From Bacteroidota bacterium (GTDB lineage: Bacteria; Bacteroidota; Bacteroidia; Chitinophagales; Saprospiraceae): a DNA stretch of 38,629 nt. The notes beneath the pieces are model-generated. The model worked only from the letters and a program-made list of their open reading frames with translations, did no database searches and was not told the DNA's origin. The position numbers and the translations under genes were made by a program. Of the stretch, positions 23,774-30,747 are shown piece after piece; the first letter of the stretch is position 1, and every line of letters begins with the position of its first letter. The stretch covers positions 1 through 38,629 of the forward strand of contig JAKQJD010000125.1 of assembly GCA_029561355.1 (NCBI GenBank), given 5' to 3'.

Positions 23774-24548
23774 CTTGCGCCTTTTTAATGAAAATGTCGG
23801 AATGGTTCAGCCGGGTGGTCAGAAAACGGTTGTACACCTCGCGCAATGCCCCGGGCTGCTCATCCGTATCGGGCCACAGTAGCCAGGCATCGGGAATGAG
23901 CGCTACGATCGCGCGGATCTTTTCTTCCGTCAGCAGTTGCCGGAACGCGGCATCCGTTTCCGCCAGCAGGGAGGCTTTCGGCAGCAGCACGTGGTCTTTG
24001 ATCAACGGGAACGGGCTTTTGGCCTGCGCTTCCCAGTTGGTCCAGGAATGGTGAAAATAAAGCGCCGCACCATGGTCGATCAGCCATAATTCCTCGTGCC
24101 AGGTGAGCATGTTCACGTTTTTGAACGTGCGGTCCATATTGGTGATAAACGCATCCAGCCAGACGATTTGAGAGGCCAGTTCGGGCGAAACTTCTGTTAC
24201 TACCGGATCGAATGTGATGGAGCCGGACAGGAAATGCAGCGCCAGGTTAAGGCCGTGGCTTTTTTTCAGCAGGTCCTGGATTTCTTCGTCGGGCTCCATC
24301 TGGCCGAAGGCTTCGTCGAGGTTGGCAAACACCAGTTCGGGTACTTTCAGCCCCAGCGTGCGGGCAATTTCGCCACCGATCAGTTCCGCGATCAGGGCTT
24401 TCGGTCCCTGTCCCGAGCCCCTGAATTTCAGCACGTATTTGAAGTCGTCGTCGGCCTCGGCCAGCGCGGGCAGAGAGCCGCCTTCGCGCAGCGGGGTTAT
24501 GTAGCGCGTGACGTTGACGGTTCTTATTTCTGGTGTGTTTTCAGTCAT
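23751..24548 (-). CDS. HipA-like kinase domain protein
   Basis: A 265-residue stand-alone HipA-type kinase (HipA_2 group), lacking the N-subdomain of classic HipA. Visible are the nucleotide-binding K41 in KYVLKFRGSGQGPKALIAEL, the catalytic loop with D139 and N144 in ITNMDRTFKNVNML, and the metal-binding D158 in LWLIDHGAALYFHH, so the kinase looks active. The gene overlaps the DUF3037 gene by 23 bp. HipA proteins phosphorylate a glutamyl-tRNA synthetase or other targets in toxin-antitoxin systems; for this subfamily the target is unknown. No HipB-like helix-turn-helix protein is present, which argues against a classic hipBA pair. A dispersed leader repeat sits 21 bp upstream. Confidence 0.88.
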   Translation of the reverse strand: MTENTPEIRTVNVTRYITPLREGGSLPALAEADDDFKYVLKFRGSGQGPKALIAELIGGEIARTLGLKVPELVFANLDEAFGQMEPDEEIQDLLKKSHGLNLALHFLSGSITFDPVVTEVSPELASQIVWLDAFITNMDRTFKNVNMLTWHEELWLIDHGAALYFHHSWTNWEAQAKSPFPLIKDHVLLPKASLLAETDAAFRQLLTEEKIRAIVALIPDAWLLWPDTDEQPGALREVYNRFLTTRLNHSDIFIKKAQDEREILV

Positions 24549-24569
24549 TTTGTTCGGGTAAAAGTAAGG

Positions 24570-24644
24570 GGTTATTAGTTATCAGTTAGTAGTTATCTGT
24601 GTTGATAATCAGGCATTTGCACATAAAACAAATTAAACTGATCG
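24570..24644 (-). repeat. dispersed leader repeat, copy 1
   Basis: About 75 bp with strong similarity to 37310-37385. Shared blocks are TTATCAGTTA, TAGTTATCTGTGTTGA, AATCA and TTTGCA, ATAAAA. Both copies lie directly upstream of the start codon of a minus-strand gene (21 bp here, 5 bp at the other site) and in the same orientation, so they may carry a common promoter or regulatory leader. Confidence 0.8.
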
Positions 24645-24671
24645 TACTTTTTACTTACTCTTTAAATATGA

Positions 24672-24791
24672 TTTCCGCTTGCAGGGTCTGTTTTAACCAC
24701 ATAAGGCACATAGAAAACATAGTTATGAGAGTGCTCTACACTATGTTTTCTATGTGCCTTATGTGGTTAAAACAAACCTTGCAAGCGGAAA
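24672..24791. terminator. 52-bp hairpin behind the cytochrome c gene
   Basis: Arms 24672-24723 and 24740-24791 match as reverse complements with two mismatches in 52 bp, around a 16-base loop. The words include AACCACATAAGGCACATAG and AAAACATAG. The right arm ends 8 bp from the cytochrome stop codon, so it probably ends that transcript. Confidence 0.88.
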
Positions 24792-24799
24792 AATGCGTC

Positions 24800-25126
24800 T
24801 TACTTCTTCGCCGACAACCAGTTGGCGATTTTCGTCAAATCCGCTTTCGGCACTTTTTGTGCGGCCATGGGCGGGTAGCCCGGCCAGTTTTGCGGCTCGG
24901 GTTTGCCAACCAGTTGTATGATGCGTTTGGCCGTGTATTTTTTCGCTATTACGTCTGTCCACATTGGGCCCACCAGTTTGCGGCTGATGGAATGGCATGC
25001 AGTACAACCGTATTTTTCCAGTAAGGGTTTCACGTCGGCCGGAATTTCCGGATCAGTCGTTTTAGAAGCGGGCGTAAAAGCCGCGAGGAGCAGCACAATC
25101 GGCAAGAGAGCGAACGTTTTTTTCAT
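24800..25126 (-). CDS. small periplasmic c-type cytochrome
   Basis: A 108-residue cytochrome c. A signal peptide (MKKTFALLPIVLLLAAFTPA) leads to a mature domain of about 85 residues with one heme-binding motif CTACH near residues 41-45. The likely distal Met is in the segment WPGYPPMAAQK, in the proper region for a class I cytochrome c. It comes 60 bp after the GMC oxidoreductase gene on the same strand, and the gluconate-dehydrogenase-type small subunit lies further upstream. The three together resemble the periplasmic GMC flavoprotein/small subunit/cytochrome dehydrogenases, in which the cytochrome takes electrons from the flavin to the respiratory chain. Confidence 0.92.
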   Translation of the reverse strand: MKKTFALLPIVLLLAAFTPASKTTDPEIPADVKPLLEKYGCTACHSISRKLVGPMWTDVIAKKYTAKRIIQLVGKPEPQNWPGYPPMAAQKVPKADLTKIANWLSAKK

Positions 25127-25186
25127 GTTTGAATCGGTGATGAAAGATTTGACTGCAAAAATGCGGAAGTCCCGCCTGAATCGGGG

Positions 25187-26875
25187 TTACAAATTTCTCT
25201 TTTTCAATTCTTTAACAGCGAAATCGACGGCACGGGCCGTCAGCGCCATGTAGGTGATGGAAGGGTTTTGCGCGGCGCCGGAAGCCATACAGGAACCGTC
25301 GGTGACGAACACATTGGGCACGGCATGGAGTTGGTTGTTGCCGTTGAGCATGGATGTTTTCGGATCGCGGCCCATACGCGCCGTACCCATTTCGTGGATG
25401 CCGCGTCCGGGCGGCTCTTGTGAGTCATTGGCCCAGATATTTTTAAAGCCTGCGGCTTCGAGCATTTCCTGGCCCGTTTGCAGGATGTCTTTCACCATGG
25501 CGTCCTCATTTTCGCGCCATTGGCAATCGATATCGAGTGTAGGCATTCCCCAGGCATCGCGTTTTTCGGTGTTCAGCGTCACTTTGTTGTCGAAATGCGG
25601 CAGGCATTCGCCCATGCCGAACAGGCTTCCACCCCAGCCACCGGGTTTGGTCATGGCCGTTTTGAAATCGGCGCCGAAACCTTCTCCACCGCCCTGGAAA
25701 GCCGCACCGCGATCGGCGCCGCCGCCGAACGCGTAGCCACGCACGAAGGCCGTTTGTTTGTCGCTGCCGAAATTGCGGAAACGCGGAATGTAAACGCCCA
25801 CAGGCCGCCGGCCTTTGTGATAATGGTCGTGAAAACCGTCGTATTCGCCGCCTACGCGGGCCCGGTAATTGTGGTCCATCAGGTAATGCCCGAGTACGCC
25901 GGAGTCGTTTCCAAGTCCGCCGGGGAAACGATCGCTTTTGCTGTTGAGCAGTATTTGTGTGGTCGGCAACGTACCGGCATTGAGGAAAATGATCTTTGCC
26001 TTATATTCGATTACTTCCTTTGTTTGCGCATCCATGACACGCACGCCGGTGGCTTTGCCGGTTTTTTCATCAAAAATGACCGATTCCACGATGCTGTATG
26101 GGCGCAAGGTCATTTTACCGGTTTTTTCCGCAGCCGGTAGTGTTACGCCGTTGCTGCTGAAATACGCGCCGAACGGGCAGCCGCGGTGGCACAGGCTGCG
26201 ATATTGGCAGGGTGTGCGGCCATTGATGCTCTGCGTAATGTTGGCGCTGCGGCCGTGCACCAGGGTACGGCCGGGGAAGTTTTTCCGGATGGTTTCCTGC
26301 AGGTGTTTTTCCAGAATGGTCAGTTCCATGGGCGGCAGGAATTCGCCGTCGGGGATCTGAGGCAGCCCGTCGCGGTTACCGTTGATGCCGGCAAATTTCT
26401 CCACGTAACTGTACCAGGGCGCAATATCCTGGTACCGGATCGGCCAGTCGGCGCCGTGGCCGTCTTTGAGATTACTCTCGAAATCGAACTCCGCCCACCG
26501 GTACGTCTGCCGCGCCCACATCAGCGATTTTCCACCTACGTGATAGCCTTTGATCCAGTCGAAAGGTTTTACCTGGGTGTACGGATGTTCGGTATCCTTG
26601 GCCCACATCTGGCGGGTACCTTCATTGAACGCATAACACACCGACTGAATGGGATAGTCTTTCTTTACGTCTTCCTGCGTCGGCCAGTTGTGGTGCGGAA
26701 ATTCCCACAGATTGGTCATCGCCGTGGTGTAATCCTTGATGTGTTCCAGCGGGCGGCCGCGTTCGAGCACCAGGGTTTTCAGGCCTTTTTCGCACAATTC
26801 CTTGGCTGCCCAGCCGCCGCTGATACCGGAACCGACCACGATGGCGTCGTATGTGCGTTTTTTATGTGAAGTCAC
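25187..26875 (-). CDS. GMC-family oxidoreductase
   Basis: A 562-residue FAD-dependent dehydrogenase of the glucose-methanol-choline family. The FAD motif is AIVVGSGISGGWAAKELCEKG (G15, G17, G20), then VLERG. The substrate-side signature GIHEMGTARMG carries the catalytic His, and the C-terminal block VTDGSCMASGAAQNPSITYM is the second family motif. A Cys-rich segment CQYRSLCHRGCPFGAY may bind an iron-sulfur centre, as reported in related sorbitol/gluconate dehydrogenases. No signal peptide of its own is seen, so it may be exported with the Tat-signal small subunit encoded upstream. Substrate is a sugar or polyol, not known precisely. A 165-bp palindromic repeat separates it from the small subunit gene. 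Confidence 0.93.
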   Translation of the reverse strand: MTSHKKRTYDAIVVGSGISGGWAAKELCEKGLKTLVLERGRPLEHIKDYTTAMTNLWEFPHHNWPTQEDVKKDYPIQSVCYAFNEGTRQMWAKDTEHPYTQVKPFDWIKGYHVGGKSLMWARQTYRWAEFDFESNLKDGHGADWPIRYQDIAPWYSYVEKFAGINGNRDGLPQIPDGEFLPPMELTILEKHLQETIRKNFPGRTLVHGRSANITQSINGRTPCQYRSLCHRGCPFGAYFSSNGVTLPAAEKTGKMTLRPYSIVESVIFDEKTGKATGVRVMDAQTKEVIEYKAKIIFLNAGTLPTTQILLNSKSDRFPGGLGNDSGVLGHYLMDHNYRARVGGEYDGFHDHYHKGRRPVGVYIPRFRNFGSDKQTAFVRGYAFGGGADRGAAFQGGGEGFGADFKTAMTKPGGWGGSLFGMGECLPHFDNKVTLNTEKRDAWGMPTLDIDCQWRENEDAMVKDILQTGQEMLEAAGFKNIWANDSQEPPGRGIHEMGTARMGRDPKTSMLNGNNQLHAVPNVFVTDGSCMASGAAQNPSITYMALTARAVDFAVKELKKRNL

Positions 26876-26881
26876 AAGAAT

Positions 26882-27040
26882 AGAGAGTGAGAGGGTGAGA
26901 GAGTGAGAAAAGTGAGAGAGTGAGAGTTCGTAGAGTACACCTGACTAACTTAGGCGTTTACAAGTAGGGGTGCCGGGAATAATCAGGTGTAATCTACATA
27001 TTCTCACCTTCTCACTCTCTCACCCTCTCACTTCTCTCAC
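26882..27040. repeat. tail-core-tail inverted repeat within the dehydrogenase operon
   Basis: GTGAGAG units (26884-26929), core arm GTAGAGTACACCTGA (26930-26944), a 38-base spacer, core arm TCAGGTGTAATCTAC (26983-26997, one mismatch), then CTCTCAC units that reach the small-subunit stop codon. It separates the dehydrogenase small-subunit and flavoprotein genes, so it may attenuate the downstream gene. Confidence 0.88.
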
Positions 27041-27042
27041 TT

Positions 27043-27606
27043 CTAAAACATAGGCGTCCACGCTTTTGTATTGGAATCGATGATCATATCGGGAATCCAT
27101 CCGCCGGGGATTGGATCGAATGCGAGGGCTTGCGTCGCACCGATTTCGGAACTGAAATAACCGCCGAGGGTCAGATTTTTCAGGGTATAGAAAAAAGGAC
27201 TGCTGCCGGGCCGGCTGTCGCTTTCTTTTTTCGCGGCCGTTTGCAGTTCGGTAAAAAACGCGATGCGCTGTGCAGGTGTACACTGCAAAAAACCTGCACC
27301 CTGCGAAGTTTTACATTGTTCTTCCGCGGCTTCGAGTTGTTTCCAGAAATCTTCCCGGGCTTCTGCCGGGAAACAATCCTGCACCACCACAGCGATAAAC
27401 TCGTGCACTTTCGCGGCTTTCGCTCCGGGTGTGTCGGTATCGGGCAGGATGGTATCAGCCATTTCCGCCAGCAATGCCAGCCGGTCGGCAGGAAATTTTG
27501 CGAGGGTCGCCGGGCCGTTGGCCAGCGCCTTCGCCAGCAGTTCCGGCGCCAGGGAAATACCTCCGAGCAGGAGGGCTACTTTTTTGAGTGCTTCGCGACG
27601 CAACAT
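27043..27606 (-). CDS. gluconate 2-dehydrogenase subunit 3 family protein
   Basis: A 187-residue protein of the gluconate 2-dehydrogenase subunit 3 family, the small subunit that helps fold, export and anchor a GMC-type flavoprotein. The N-terminus MLRREALKKVALLLGG is a Tat-like signal (two Arg followed by a hydrophobic stretch), so the pair is probably exported already folded. The block LLAEMADTILPDTDTPGAKA is the family signature; the last part includes GYFSSEIGATQAL. It is the first gene of the set small subunit, GMC dehydrogenase, cytochrome c, all on the minus strand. Its own promoter probably lies in or behind the palindromic repeat at 27612-27783. Confidence 0.9.
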   Translation of the reverse strand: MLRREALKKVALLLGGISLAPELLAKALANGPATLAKFPADRLALLAEMADTILPDTDTPGAKAAKVHEFIAVVVQDCFPAEAREDFWKQLEAAEEQCKTSQGAGFLQCTPAQRIAFFTELQTAAKKESDSRPGSSPFFYTLKNLTLGGYFSSEIGATQALAFDPIPGGWIPDMIIDSNTKAWTPMF

Positions 27607-27611
27607 TTCTA

Positions 27612-27783
27612 AGAGCGTGAGAAAGTGAGAGAATGTGAGAGATGTGAGAGGGCGAGAGATGTGAGAGGGTGAGAGGCCGTAGAGTACACTGCTTCGCTCC
27701 TATAATTGGTATAACTGAGCAAAGCGGTGTACTCTACGGACTCTCACCCTCTCACATCTCTCACTCTCTCACATCTCACTTTC
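27612..27783. repeat. tail-core-tail inverted repeat upstream of the dehydrogenase operon
   Basis: GTGAGAG/GTGAGAGAT units on the left, core arms 27677-27699 and 27717-27739 (CCGTAGAGTACACTGCTTCG and its complement, two mismatches), and CTCTCAC/CATCTCT units on the right. The core matches those at 20897-20976 and 26930-26997. It spans most of the gap upstream of the small-subunit gene, where the promoter should lie. Confidence 0.9.
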
Positions 27784-27889
27784 TGAATAGCGCAAATGTA
27801 CTTCGCGTACAATCCACACCAAGCATTTTATTGCTTTTCTTTTTTGATTAACCGTTCATTATTTTACTTCCCTCCTGAAACCGCTTATT

Positions 27890-28792
27890 TTATCGCGTTA
27901 CAGGCACACAGTCCGCGCCGGAGCAGTGCAGGGCTTCCAGCAGAAAAAAACGTATCACGTCGCGGCGGGTCCAGTACATGTTATGGCGGATAGAGTCGAT
28001 GGGCATGTACGTCACTGTCGTATGCGGCGCGAGTTGACGGTACGCATAGTCGGCATTGGAAGGGTAAATCAGGTTATCGAGCACTCCGTGCAGGATCCAT
28101 ACGGGGCATTTGATACGGCTCCAGCCATCCTGAATGGCTTCCAGCGATTTCGAATGCGCGAATTTTTCTTTGGTGGCCACGCGCGCCCATTTCGGAAAAA
28201 CGATACCCAGCGGCGAATGCACCCAGCGGGCAATTTTGGGCGTACGCTCGGCATTCGGCTGCACCGAAGCGGACTGCAATAGCAGGGCGCGAAGTCGATC
28301 GGAATGGTCCATGGCCAGTTTGGCCGCTACCGAGCCGCCATAGGAGGAACCACAGAGCACGATCGGGCCGTTTTCCGACAGTTTTTCCAGCAACGGTGCG
28401 ATGATATTGGCCTGCTCCACGATGGAAACAACCGCTTTTCCGTACCGCGATTTACCATAACCGGGACGATCTACCGCTACCAGGCGCGTATGGTTGTACA
28501 CAGATGAATCGCGGAACAACGCGCTGTATTTCACCAGCGAACCGGGTGCGCCGTGCAAAAGCAAGGTAACCGGCAGGGAGTCGGCGCCGATTGTCAGGCA
28601 ACGAAGGGTATATTTACCCGACCGAAAATAAAAAATCGTCGGCTGGACCGCCGCATCGGCAAAGGAATCCCATATTTGGCTGTCGGAAGAGGTGAGTTTC
28701 CACACACTGAAATGCGGTGGCACCCGGCGACTACAAGCCATACAAAACAAAAGGAACAACCCGCAAAGGGTTGGGAGAATGCAAGATTTCAT
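27890..28792 (-). CDS. alpha/beta hydrolase, probably lipid-anchored
   Basis: A 300-residue alpha/beta-fold hydrolase. The N-terminus MKSCILPTLCGLFLLFCMAC is a lipoprotein-like signal with a possible modified Cys at residue 20. The oxyanion segment LLLHGAPGS, the nucleophile elbow CGSSYGGS (central Ser), the acid in WILHGVLDNLIYPSN and the His in DSIRHNMYW give a full catalytic triad. Overall it looks like a small-substrate esterase or peptidase-type hydrolase; the substrate is unknown. The start at 28792 is chosen for the signal sequence; a much longer open frame extends to 29185 but overlaps the divergent TatD-like gene. The 106-bp gap on its downstream side shows nothing notable. Confidence 0.88.
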   Translation of the reverse strand: MKSCILPTLCGLFLLFCMACSRRVPPHFSVWKLTSSDSQIWDSFADAAVQPTIFYFRSGKYTLRCLTIGADSLPVTLLLHGAPGSLVKYSALFRDSSVYNHTRLVAVDRPGYGKSRYGKAVVSIVEQANIIAPLLEKLSENGPIVLCGSSYGGSVAAKLAMDHSDRLRALLLQSASVQPNAERTPKIARWVHSPLGIVFPKWARVATKEKFAHSKSLEAIQDGWSRIKCPVWILHGVLDNLIYPSNADYAYRQLAPHTTVTYMPIDSIRHNMYWTRRDVIRFFLLEALHCSGADCVPVTR

Positions 28793-28865
28793 AGATAAAA
28801 ACAGTCTTTTATAACGCTCATGGAGGAAAACTATTGCCGTCTTCCCACGTTTGTGTTGTTCGGTT

Positions 28866-29528
28866 ATGAAAAATCGGTTATACAATATACATACGCACAT
28901 TCCGACCGGAAACGATGCATTTACAGAGATAGAAAATCTGCACTTCGCCCAGGCGGCTTCCGGAAAAACGCCCTTTTGTTCGGTGGGTTTGCACCCCTGG
29001 TTTGTCAGGGAAGACAATTTGGCAGCATCGGAACTATGGCTGAAAGCGCACGCTGTATTGCCTTCCATATGCGCCATAGGTGAAGCGGGGCTCGATAAAA
29101 TTTGCGATACGCCCTGGCCGCTCCAGGAATCGGCTTTCCGGTTTTGTATCGAAATTTCCGAAGTGGCCGGCAAACCGCTCGTCATTCATTGCGTCCGCGC
29201 GTACAATGAGGTTATTCGAATCAAAAAAGAGATCGGACCGGTACAACCCTGGATTTTTCACGGCTTTAACAAACACCCAGACACTGCACAGATGCTGCTG
29301 CGCGAAGGTTGTTTTTTATCATTCGGCGCCGCCTTGCTGAATGAAAACAGCCGAAGCGCGGAAGCGTTGCGGCAAACGCCGGAGGATCGTTTTTTTCTGG
29401 AAACGGACGATGCCGGGGAGGTGGGTATTGAAACGATTTATGAACGGGCAACGGAGATCAGGGGTATTTCCGTAGAACGGCTTTGTGAAATTATTTCGGG
29501 AAATGTGCAGCGTGTTTTTCGATTTTAG
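28866..29528 (+). CDS. TatD-family metal-dependent hydrolase
   Basis: A 220-residue TIM-barrel hydrolase of the TatD group, which includes Mg2+-dependent DNases. Metal ligands are visible: H9 and H11 in YNIHTHIP, Glu in IGEAGLDK, His in PLVIHCVRA, His in IFHGFNK, and Asp in FFLETDDAG. It is somewhat shorter than most TatD proteins (about 260 residues), as usual for a Bacteroidota subgroup. The start at 28866 is used because it matches the family beginning; an ATG five codons upstream is also open. It diverges from the hydrolase gene with only 73 bp between, where CACGTTTG (28846-28853) resembles a -7 box. The role is likely nuclease or deacylase; unknown here. Confidence 0.88.
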   Translation: MKNRLYNIHTHIPTGNDAFTEIENLHFAQAASGKTPFCSVGLHPWFVREDNLAASELWLKAHAVLPSICAIGEAGLDKICDTPWPLQESAFRFCIEISEVAGKPLVIHCVRAYNEVIRIKKEIGPVQPWIFHGFNKHPDTAQMLLREGCFLSFGAALLNENSRSAEALRQTPEDRFFLETDDAGEVGIETIYERATEIRGISVERLCEIISGNVQRVFRF

Positions 29529-29538
29529 ATGTTTGGTA

Positions 29539-29597
29539 AGCCAAGGGCGGAGCACGTAGCCACCCGGTCGCTTGAAGCGACCGGGTGGCTACGCCTG
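29539..29597. repeat. 19-bp perfect palindrome with a one-base centre
   Basis: Arms 29555-29573 and 29575-29593 (CGTAGCCACCCGGTCGCTT and its complement) are exact, separated by one G. The left flank begins AGCCAAGGGCGG, sharing GCCAAGGGC with the cores at 12836, 30703 and 32612; the right flank ends CTGGCGGCT. It may serve as the terminator of the TatD-like gene. Confidence 0.85.
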
Positions 29598-29666
29598 GCG
29601 GCTCGAATACTCACGCCTGGCATACAACACCCATCATCACCCGGGAAAACAGCAACATACTCCACC

Positions 29667-29674
29667 TACTTTTG
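29667..29674 (+). promoter_or_regulatory. candidate -7 box for the YpdA-like gene
   Basis: TACTTTTG matches TAnnTTTG exactly and ends 10 bp before the ATG at 29685, giving a very short leader. No -33 TTTG is seen at the usual distance. Confidence 0.5.
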
Positions 29675-29684
29675 TTACCCACCC

Positions 29685-30647
29685 ATGCAACAACTCGACC
29701 TGCTCATTATCGGCGGCGGCCCCATCGGGCTGGCCTGTGCACTGGAAGCCCAAAAAGCGCGGCTGAATTACCTGATCATTGAAAAAGGGACGCTGGTCAA
29801 CTCGTTGTACCACTACCCTGCCAACATGACCTTTTTTTCCACGTCCGAGCGACTGGAAATCGGCGGCATTCCATTCGTTTCCAACAATGCAAAACCGACG
29901 CGTTCGGAAGCGCTGGAATATTACCGCCGGGTGGCGGAATCGGGCAAACTGAACCTGAACCTGTATGAAGAAGTAACGGACGTTCAGAAGCAGGACGACG
30001 GCTTTCAAATCCTTACCAATAAAAACACCTACGCTGCCAAAAACGTGGTGATGGCTACGGGGTTCTACGATATTCCGGTCAAAATGAATATTGAAGGAGA
30101 AGACCTCCCTAAAGTCACGCACTATTACCAGGAACCGCATGCCTATTACCGGCAAAAAATCGTGGTGGTCGGCGCCAACAATTCCGCTGTCGATGCAGCA
30201 CTCGAAACATGGCGCAAAGGCGCCGAAGTGACGATGGTGATCCGCCGCGAGGAAATCGGAACGCGGGTGAAATACTGGGCTCGCCCCGACATCGTGAACC
30301 GGATCGAGGAAGGTTCTATCCGTGCCTATTTCAACGCCTCCCTCAAAGCCATCCGAAAGCATGAAGTAGACATTGAAACTCCCGAAGGACTGATCACGCT
30401 GGCCAACGATTACGTCGTAGCCGCCACCGGCTACCAACCCAATCTCGAATTTTTAAAAAAACTCGGCGTGCAAATTACCGACGACGGATATTGTCATCCC
30501 ATGTACAACGCCGAAACGCAGGAATCCAACGTGCCCGGGCTCTACCTCGCCGGCGTAGTGTGCGGCGGACTGGAAACGCATGTCTGGTTTATTGAAAATT
30601 CACGGGCACATGCTGAAAGCATCATAAAACATATTTTAGGTGTGTAG
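29685..30647 (+). CDS. ypdA: YpdA-type bacillithiol disulfide reductase-like flavoprotein
   Basis: A 320-residue FAD/NAD(P)H-dependent reductase of the thioredoxin reductase-like fold. The FAD motif LLIIGGGPIGLACALEAQK is at residues 6-24, the NAD(P)H motif VVVGANNSAVDAALE at about 167-181, and the C-terminal FAD box in VPGLYLAGVVCGGLETH. No CxxC redox pair is present, which marks the YpdA group instead of true thioredoxin reductase. YpdA enzymes reduce bacillithiol disulfide, and bacillithiol is made by many Bacteroidota. An open frame extends upstream to 29529, but the family start is at 29685, right after a -7 type box. No bacillithiol synthesis gene is in the window. Confidence 0.88.
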   Translation: MQQLDLLIIGGGPIGLACALEAQKARLNYLIIEKGTLVNSLYHYPANMTFFSTSERLEIGGIPFVSNNAKPTRSEALEYYRRVAESGKLNLNLYEEVTDVQKQDDGFQILTNKNTYAAKNVVMATGFYDIPVKMNIEGEDLPKVTHYYQEPHAYYRQKIVVVGANNSAVDAALETWRKGAEVTMVIRREEIGTRVKYWARPDIVNRIEEGSIRAYFNASLKAIRKHEVDIETPEGLITLANDYVVAATGYQPNLEFLKKLGVQITDDGYCHPMYNAETQESNVPGLYLAGVVCGGLETHVWFIENSRAHAESIIKHILGV

Positions 30648-30742
30648 GGTTTCGTGTTTCGTGTTTGGGGGGCGCTGCACTTGGCCTACCCATTTTAAAT
30701 GAGCCAAGAGCAGCGCGCCCCAAACACGAAACACGAAACACC
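30648..30742. repeat. inverted repeat with GTTTCGTGTTTCG tails and GCGCTGC core
   Basis: Arms about 30648-30685 and 30703-30742 match with a few differences. The words (GTGTTTCGTGTTTGGGG, GCGCTGC, CTTGGC) are the same as at 12743-12883, about 18 kb away. It starts at the base after the YpdA-like stop codon and lies between two convergent genes, ending 5 bp before the stop of the siroheme/exporter gene. A terminator role is plausible. Confidence 0.88.
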
Positions 30743-30747
30743 ATACC

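Noticed and set aside
23751..24548. Calling the kinase a classical hipBA toxin
   Set aside because: There is no HipB-like helix-turn-helix gene and the HipA N-subdomain is missing; the partner is DUF3037.
28793..29185. Extension of the alpha/beta hydrolase frame to 431 codons
   Set aside because: It would overlap the divergent TatD-like gene, and the extra residues lack any pattern, while the ATG at 28792 starts a signal peptide.
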